Positions 58,231 to 64,000 of a stretch of DNA of 64,000 bases are shown here, piece after piece. A program made the position numbers and the translations under genes. A model generated the notes under the pieces. The model did no database searches. It saw nothing but the letters and a program-made list of their open reading frames with translations, and was not told where the DNA came from. Origin of the DNA: Desmodus rotundus (Eukaryota > Chordata > Mammalia > Chiroptera > Phyllostomidae); NCBI RefSeq assembly GCF_022682495.2, contig NC_071389.1:60720239-60784238 (forward strand). Reading direction: 5' to 3'. Each line of letters begins with the position of its first letter. The stretch's first letter is position 1.

Positions 58231-59997
58231 AGGAGGGATTTATTTAATATTTAAAGTAAATTTAAGGCATTGTTTCTTCTCCTGGACAACCAGAAATATA
58301 AAAGAGTTAATAACATATGCATATGAATAAAATAAAATTTAGCATGCAGCGATGTGTTCCAGACTCATATCCAACTTTCTTTTTGAAATCTCCAATTTGA
58401 TGTCTAATAAACATGTTCAACAAAATCTTTCTTTGACTTCCAGTCAAGATGGTGGCATAGTTAAACAAAGCTCACCTACTCACAAAACCACATCAAAACT
58501 ATGCCAGAATGTAGAACAATCCACTTGAAACAGTCAGATATCAAATTGAATGGAAATCTTACAACTATGGAATGAAAGAAACCACATCCATCCAGACTGG
58601 TAAGAGGAGCAGAGACACAGAATGGGCTAGTCCCAGATCCATGTATGGTGATAAAAATTTGGGAGGGATATCTCAGGAGCGAGGAGTCCCACACCAGGCC
58701 CCCCAGCCCAAGGTTCCAGTGCCAGGAAAATAAGTCCTTATAAATTCTGGCTGCAAAAACCAGTGGGGATTGAGTTGGTGGAAGAAACTTCAGGAGTCCC
58801 AAGCAGTTCCCCTTAAAGAATCCATACACGGACTTATTCAGACTTTCTCCCTCTGAGTTCTGGCACCAGGATAGCAGCTTGAAAGGCACCAGTGGCATAC
58901 AGGGAAGAACGGAAGTGTCTGGCATCAACATAGGTGCTGGGGGACAACTTTCCCTCAGACAGAAAGGTGGGTAGAGGCCATTGTGCCTTTTCTGAACCTG
59001 TCCCCCACAGAACCACAGAGCCAGCAGGGAGGTTCTGGCTAAAACTGTTGGCCCTGCCCTGGAGATTCCCTGTAACTCCATCCCACCCAACTTATGGGCC
59101 CACCCAAGCTGTTAACCCTGATTTTCCATATGAATTGCTGGTCTTGGCTCATGCTTCACAACTTCCTAAAGCCTATCAAACAAAACAAGAGCCAGCCTCA
59201 GTGGGCCCCCAGCCTTCCAACCCCTTGCTAAGTTGCCCCAGGCCTGGCACTCGCAGCAGCCAGCCTAGATTCACAGCCAGGCTTCACCTGGGAATCTCCA
59301 AGCCCAGCACAAATAGCAGCCATCTCAGATTGCTTTATAGCTCAGGCAGGGTGGCCCTGGATAGAACATAGGTGGGAGCTGACCTTGGCCTGCACCACCC
59401 AGGAAACCCTAGGGCCTGTGCAACCAATGGACAACTACAGACCATGTCAGAGCACCACCACCCTGTCCCTGCACAGCTGATTCTCCATGAAGTCAGAGTT
59501 TGGTGGTCTTGGTCACAGCCAGTCTGTGAAGCTGATTGACCTGGGTAAATCCTTTCCATTGACCTGCCAACAGCAATAAGGCTCTACTACAGGATGAGGG
59601 TGTATTCAGCCCACACAAAGGGTGAACCTCAAGTATGCAAGTAGGGTGATAGGGGAGGCTGTGTCATTGGACTCTATCGGACACCTACTACATGAGGCCA
59701 CGCTACCAATACAAAAGAGTTATAGCAACTCTATGTAATACATAAAAACAAACATAGTGGGGCTGCTAGAATGAGGAGACAAAAAAATATGGCCCATTTG
59801 AAAGAATAGATCAAAACTCCAGAAAAAGAATTAGACAACGTGGAGATAAACAATCTGTCAGGCGCAGAATTTAAGGCACTGGTTATCAGGATACTCAAGG
59901 AGCTTAGTGAGGACCTCAACAGCATAAAAAAGATCCAGGCAGAAACAAAGGACACAATAATTGAAATAAAGAACTTACTTAAGGTTGATTTTGAGAT

Positions 59998-60344
59998 GAG
60001 ATTATCCTGGGTTATCCAGTGGGCCCAATCTAATCATGAATCCTTAAAAGTGGAGAATGTTTCCCAGCTACAATCACAGAGAGATGTGGTAAAGGAAGAA
60101 AGGTCAGAGAGATGCAATGTTTCTGGCTTTGATGATGGAGGAAGGGGCCACCAGGTAAGGCATGTTGGTGGTCTCTAGAAGCTGGAAGAGGCAAGGAAAC
60201 AAATTCTACTCTAGAGCCTTCATAGTGGAATGCATTGTGGAATGCCCTGTCAACATTTTACTCCAGTGAAACCCATGTCAGGCTTCAAAACAATAGAACT
60301 GTGTGGGAATAACTTTGTGTTTAAAAAAAAAAAAAGTAGAGATG
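59998..60344 (+). mobile_element. Poly-A-ended insertion of MLT1-like sequence inside HAL1-like element B
   Basis: The inserted text 'gtggtctctagaagctgg' and 'agaggcaaggaaacaaattc' is the middle of an MLT1 LTR in sense. It ends 'tttgtgtttaaaaaaaaa', an oligo-A run of 13. 'gagatga' occurs on both sides and may be the target duplication. It interrupts the ORF1 coiled-coil region. Confidence 0.6.
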
Positions 60345-60626
60345 AAGCCGAGAATCAAATCAATGATTTGGAACACAAGGAAGCCAGAAACAAAAACAAA
60401 ACAATCACAATAAGAAGAAAACAGAGTGAAAAAAAAAAATGAGGATAGTGTAAGCACCCTTGGGACAACTTCAGGCATTCCAATATTTGCATCATAGGGC
60501 TGCCAGAAAGAAATGAGAAAGAGCAAGAAATTGGAAATCTATTTGAAAAAATAATGAAAGAAAACTTCCCTAATTTGGTGAAAGAAATAGATATGGAAGA
60601 TCAAGAAGCACAGAGTCCCAAACAAG

Positions 60627-60917
60627 ATGCATGTAAAGAGGCCCACTCCAAGACACATCATAATTAAAATGCCAAAGGTTAAAGATAATGAGATAACCTT
60701 AAAAGAAGCAAGAGAAAGGCAGTTAGTTACCTACGGAGGAGTTCTCATAAGACTGTCAGCTGATTTCTCAAAAGAAACTTTACAAGCTAGAAGGGATTGG
60801 CAAGAAATATTCAAAGTCATTAAAAGCAGGGACCTACAGCCAAGATTGCTCTACCCAGCAAAGTTATCATTTAGAATTGAAAGGCAGATAAAGAGCTTCC
60901 CAGAGGAAAAAAATTAA
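60627..60917 (+). pseudogene. ORF1p C-terminal frame of HAL1-like element B
   Basis: 96 open codons covering the RRM-like domain and part of the C-terminal domain of an L1-type ORF1p. The upstream frame is broken by shifts and the insertion, so the gene is non-functional. Compared by eye it is roughly 85% identical at DNA level to element A in this region. Confidence 0.75.
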
Positions 60918-61370
60918 AGGAGTTCATCATCACCAAACCATTATTATATGAAATATTAAAGGGACTTATTCAAGAAAAAGATCAAAATTATGAACAACAA
61001 AGTGGCAAAAATACATATCTGTCAACAATTGTATCTAAAAAACAAAGTAAGCAAACATGAAGCACAGAGACAGATTCATGGATATGGAGAGCGCTTTGAT
61101 GGTTGCCAGATGGGAGTGGGGTGTCGGTGAGTGTGTGAAGAGGTCAGGGGATTAAGAAGTACAAATAGGTAGTTACAGAATAGCCATGGGGATGTAAAGT
61201 AAAGTATAGGAAACGGAGAAGCCAAAGAACTTATGTGCATGATCCATGGACATGAACAATGGTGTGGGGATAGCCTGAGGGGCTGCTGTGTGTGAGGGGG
61301 CAAAGGGGGGAAAATTGGGACAACTGTAATAGCATAATCAATAACATAGAATTAAAAAATAAAATCTCCC

Positions 61371-62720
61371 CCACCAAAAAAGGAAATACCTAAAATCAGT
61401 AATGTAAGTTTTCGCCTTAGGAAACTAGAGAAAAATGAGCAATTTAAGCCCAATTCAAGTGAAAGAGAAGAAAAACTACAAATTGGAGGAAAAATCAACA
61501 AAACTGAAAATGAATAACAACAAAATTTAATACACATTATTTTGTTCTATAGTAAGATAAATAAAATTGTTAAACATTTAGTCTAATCAAGGGGGAAAAA
61601 GAGAGGACACCGATTACCAGTATCAGAAGTGAAAGCTGTATTATCACTAAGGCCCTTATGGGGTTAAAAAGTAAGTAATAGTGGAGTATAGGAAACACTA
61701 TGCCCACAAGTTTGACAGGTTAGATGAAATGGGCCAATTTCTTGAAAGGCATAAATAATCAAAACTCACACAAATAGAAATAAATAATCTGAATAAGTCT
61801 GTATCTATTAAAATTGAATACATTTTAAAATTATAATTAACCAATTTCCAAAAGAAAACCCCCAAAGCATCAGGAGCACATGGATTCACTGGTAAATTCT
61901 ATCAAAGAAAAATTGTAAGATAACAAACAATCTCATTAAAAAGTGGGCAAAAGATCTGAACAGACGTCTCACCAGAGATACTGTTGACAAATAAGCATAT
62001 GAAAATACACTCAACATCATTTGTTATTAAGGAATTGCAAATTAAGCAACAATGAAAAATCACTCTACATCTTTTAGAATGGTTAAAATTAAGACACACA
62101 ACTGGCTGCCCATTGATGACAAGGAGGCAGAGCAACAGGAACTCGTCATTGCCTGAGGTGATTAAAACAGCCACTTTGAAAGACATTTCAGCAACTTCTT
62201 GCAAGGCTAAACACAGTCTGAGCACACAATCCAGCAGTCCCACTCCTAGGAATTTACTCCACTGATTTAAACACTGTGCCCTCAAAAACTTGCACATGAC
62301 AGTTACAGCAGCTTTGTTCGTAATTGCCCCAAACTGGAAGCAGCCAAGACGTCCCTCAGTAGGTGAAGGACAAACTGTCATATCCCATGCAATGCAATAT
62401 TATTCAGTGGTAAAAATAAATGAGCAATAAAGCCACAAAAAAGGCATGCGGCAATTTTAAATGCATACTGCTAAGTGAGAGAGGAGTCTGAAAAGTCTGC
62501 ATAATGTATGATTTCAGTTATTGGAAAAGGCAGAACTCTAGCAATGGTAAAAATGTTGCAAAACATTGGGAGGGAGGCACAGATTGCTAAGGTGGTAACT
62601 GTTTGGTATGATATGTAATTATGGATACATGACATCATGCATTTTTCCAAACACTCAGCATTTACATTATAGAGGGTAAATCTTAATGTATGCAAAACTT
62701 CAAAAAATTATTTAGAATGT
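61371..62720 (+). mobile_element. Old L1 ORF2/3' remnant
   Basis: 'gccaatttcttgaaaggc', 'catggattcactggtaaatt', 'taaaaagtgggcaaaagatc' and 'aactggaagcagccaag' are sense L1 ORF2 words in order, with large gaps and many stops. Confidence 0.75.
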
Positions 62721-63184
62721 TGAGGACCCCAGAATGAAGTACAGAATGTGACAAAACAATCTAACTATTACAGACATATGAAACAGTGTCACAGAAAATG
62801 AGGCAAAGGGTGCTGACCTAAGTAAATTTGGAAACGAGTGGAAGTCTGTAAGACTAGAGGCAAAAGAAACTGTTCATAGTAGTGTATTCTGGTTGACAAA
62901 GGTGTTCCCCAAGGGGATAAACATATTAAACTGCACCAGGTTAACAGTCCTGCTACTGCCATATGTATATACTGAAATTGAACAAGTAAGTAAGTATATG
63001 GTGGAAACCAGATCGCTCACTTTCTGAAATGGGAGTTTTCAGATAAGCAAGAGGACAAAGCTAAAGTGAATCATGCAGTAAGGAATAAAGTTGGAGACAC
63101 CAGGAAGAACTTAGTATTAACTTTATTATAGACAAAGATGGTTACATGTAGAAATACTTATAGATATGGGTATACACATATACA
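62721..63184. other. Unassigned intronic sequence
   Basis: Short AT-rich stretch between the old L1 and the mariner copy. Nothing recognised. Confidence 0.4.
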
Positions 63185-63864
63185 TGAGGCCTGTCCAGAA
63201 AGTATCCAGCCATATACTATGAAAGACACGTTTATTGAAGAAGATACAAGAAACAATGTACATAGGACAATGATGCCTCAGTCTCCTTCAAAGTAGGCAC
63301 CTTGGGACCTCACACAGTTCGTCCCATCTCCATCAGCTGCCCTGTTGTATTTGCCTGTATTTCATTGACAGTCTGAAATCTCTTCCTTTTCAAAGATGAT
63401 TTTAGTCTTCAGAAAAGTCAGAAGTCACAGGGCACCAAATCTGGGCTGAAGTGGGGCTGGGTCACCTGGGTGATCAGATGTTTCCCAAAAATCTCTGAAT
63501 AAGACACGATGCATAACCAGGCACGTGGTCGTGATGAAGCTGCCAATCACCAGTTGCCCATAGCTGTGGGCTTCTGAGTTTTCCTAATAGTTTCTGTGGA
63601 GGAATGTTCGGAATGTTCAAGCTTAAAGCAAAATTTGATGCAGATTTGTTACTCTGTTCACTCAGTCATTTTGAATGCAATGGCCACACAGTACACCTGC
63701 TCACTCAATGGTGTCTTCTGCCCCCACTGACTAGTACAGTGAAGTCGTCATTGTTCACACATGTACATTCCCATCCACTCTCGTTGGCTGCCAGGTTACA
63801 TTGATGTCACTCAAACCATTCTCATTAATTTAACAATGGCTAGACTTTTTCCAGACAGACTTCG
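63185..63864 (-). mobile_element. Mariner-like element, second copy, 680 bp
   Basis: The left end 'tgaggcctgtccagaaag' and right end 'ttttccagacagacttcg' are inverted repeats. The interior follows the copy at 27,844 nearly base for base, with small insertions ('ttttcctaatagtttctgtg' near 63,578). TA follows the right end; the left TA has become CA. Same orientation as the first copy. No intact transposase. Confidence 0.9.
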
Positions 63865-64000
63865 TATTTCTTTGTCAGCTGAAAGGGCCTACCTAGATGC
63901 AACAACATCCCACTAAGCACACCTAGTTCCCAGGTCTTGGTTTCTAATACCATTCTCCAATAAACAGAGTGAGGGTACTTTGACTGATTCTAGGACTGGG

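Larger units (their letters stand above)
58438..61370 (+). mobile_element. HAL1-like element B (L1 ORF1 without ORF2), 2.9 kb
   Basis: The 5' end is 'cagtcaagatggtggcatag'. A 5'UTR of about 1.3 kb follows, then ORF1 from about 59,790, with a coiled-coil-like N-terminus ('RILKELSEDLNSIKKIQ') and the RNA-binding half at 60,627-60,917 ('TPRHIIIKMPKVKDNEITL'). An unrelated insertion of about 345 bp cuts ORF1 at 59,998-60,344. After ORF1 comes directly the same 3'UTR type as element A, ending in an A-rich tail. No ORF2 is present. Confidence 0.8.
24413..64000 (+). other. PRKACB: PRKACB intron 1 (continues past window)
   Basis: The intron starts with GTAAGTCAAG. I looked for exon 2 text (the VKEFLAKAKEDF-type reading) and for glycine-loop kinase sequence in the plus frames and found neither. 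The intron therefore appears to run to the window's end, at least 39.6 kb. It is filled with repeats described separately. Minor alternative first exons known from this gene could lie here but were not recognised. Confidence 0.75.

Noticed and set aside
58476..59371. 204-codon minus-strand frame and 145-codon plus-strand frame
   Set aside because: Both lie in the 5'UTR of HAL1-like element B, are in opposing strands and show no domain.

Overview
The window is mammalian nuclear DNA, almost certainly from a bat. It is AT-rich, has no dense coding and is packed with interspersed repeats. About ten tRNA-derived SINEs begin with, or on the minus strand end with, the CCCTGGCTGG-type head typical of the bat Ves family. 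The L1 3' ends and L1-derived 5' ends are also of the kind seen in bats. There are no bacterial-style operons, CRISPR arrays, rRNA or functional tRNA genes.

The one protein-coding gene I can support is PRKACB, the catalytic subunit beta of cAMP-dependent protein kinase. A CpG island at about 23.6-24.56 kb carries the Cbeta1 first coding exon at 24,367-24,412, followed by a consensus GTAAGT donor. The reading MGNAATAKKGSEVES carries the N-myristoylation start of PKA catalytic subunits. I found no later kinase exon, so everything from 24,413 to the right edge reads as PRKACB intron 1, at least 39.6 kb long. The left 23 kb is upstream sequence, or intron of transcripts starting farther 5'.

Layout. 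0-6.5 kb: a decayed retroviral pol remnant split by a 1.13-kb TA-flanked DNA transposon that carries a 26/27-bp minisatellite, then a 188-bp palindromic mobile element and an MLT2-like LTR. 8-10.4 kb: nested old and younger L1 on the minus strand. 10.7-19.4 kb: Tigger-like, hAT-like and mariner-like DNA transposons, an LTR inside an L1, and MIRs. 19.6-22.9 kb: an internally deleted L1 on the plus strand. 23-24.6 kb: promoter and first exon. 26-38.6 kb: Tigger-like, mariner, L2, MIR, MaLR LTR and SINEs. 41-45 kb: MLT1-like LTR, Tigger-like, and an L1 with a 5' inversion. 46-46.35 kb: a broken NUTF2 retrocopy on the minus strand. 46.6-50.7 kb: L2 and L1 interrupted by SINEs. 51-52.9 kb and 58.4-61.4 kb: two HAL1-like elements (L1 ORF1 but no ORF2). 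61.4-63.9 kb: old L1 and a second copy of the 27.8-kb mariner.

No new biological system is evident. The most useful observations are the two HAL1-like elements sharing an ORF1-to-3'UTR junction, the transposon with a minisatellite inside a retroviral remnant, a poly-A-ended insertion inside one HAL1-like element, the NUTF2 retrocopy, and the CRE/ETS/GC-box-like sites near the PRKACB first exon. Repeat family names come from recognising consensus-like stretches by eye. Boundaries are exact only where terminal repeats or target-site duplications are described.
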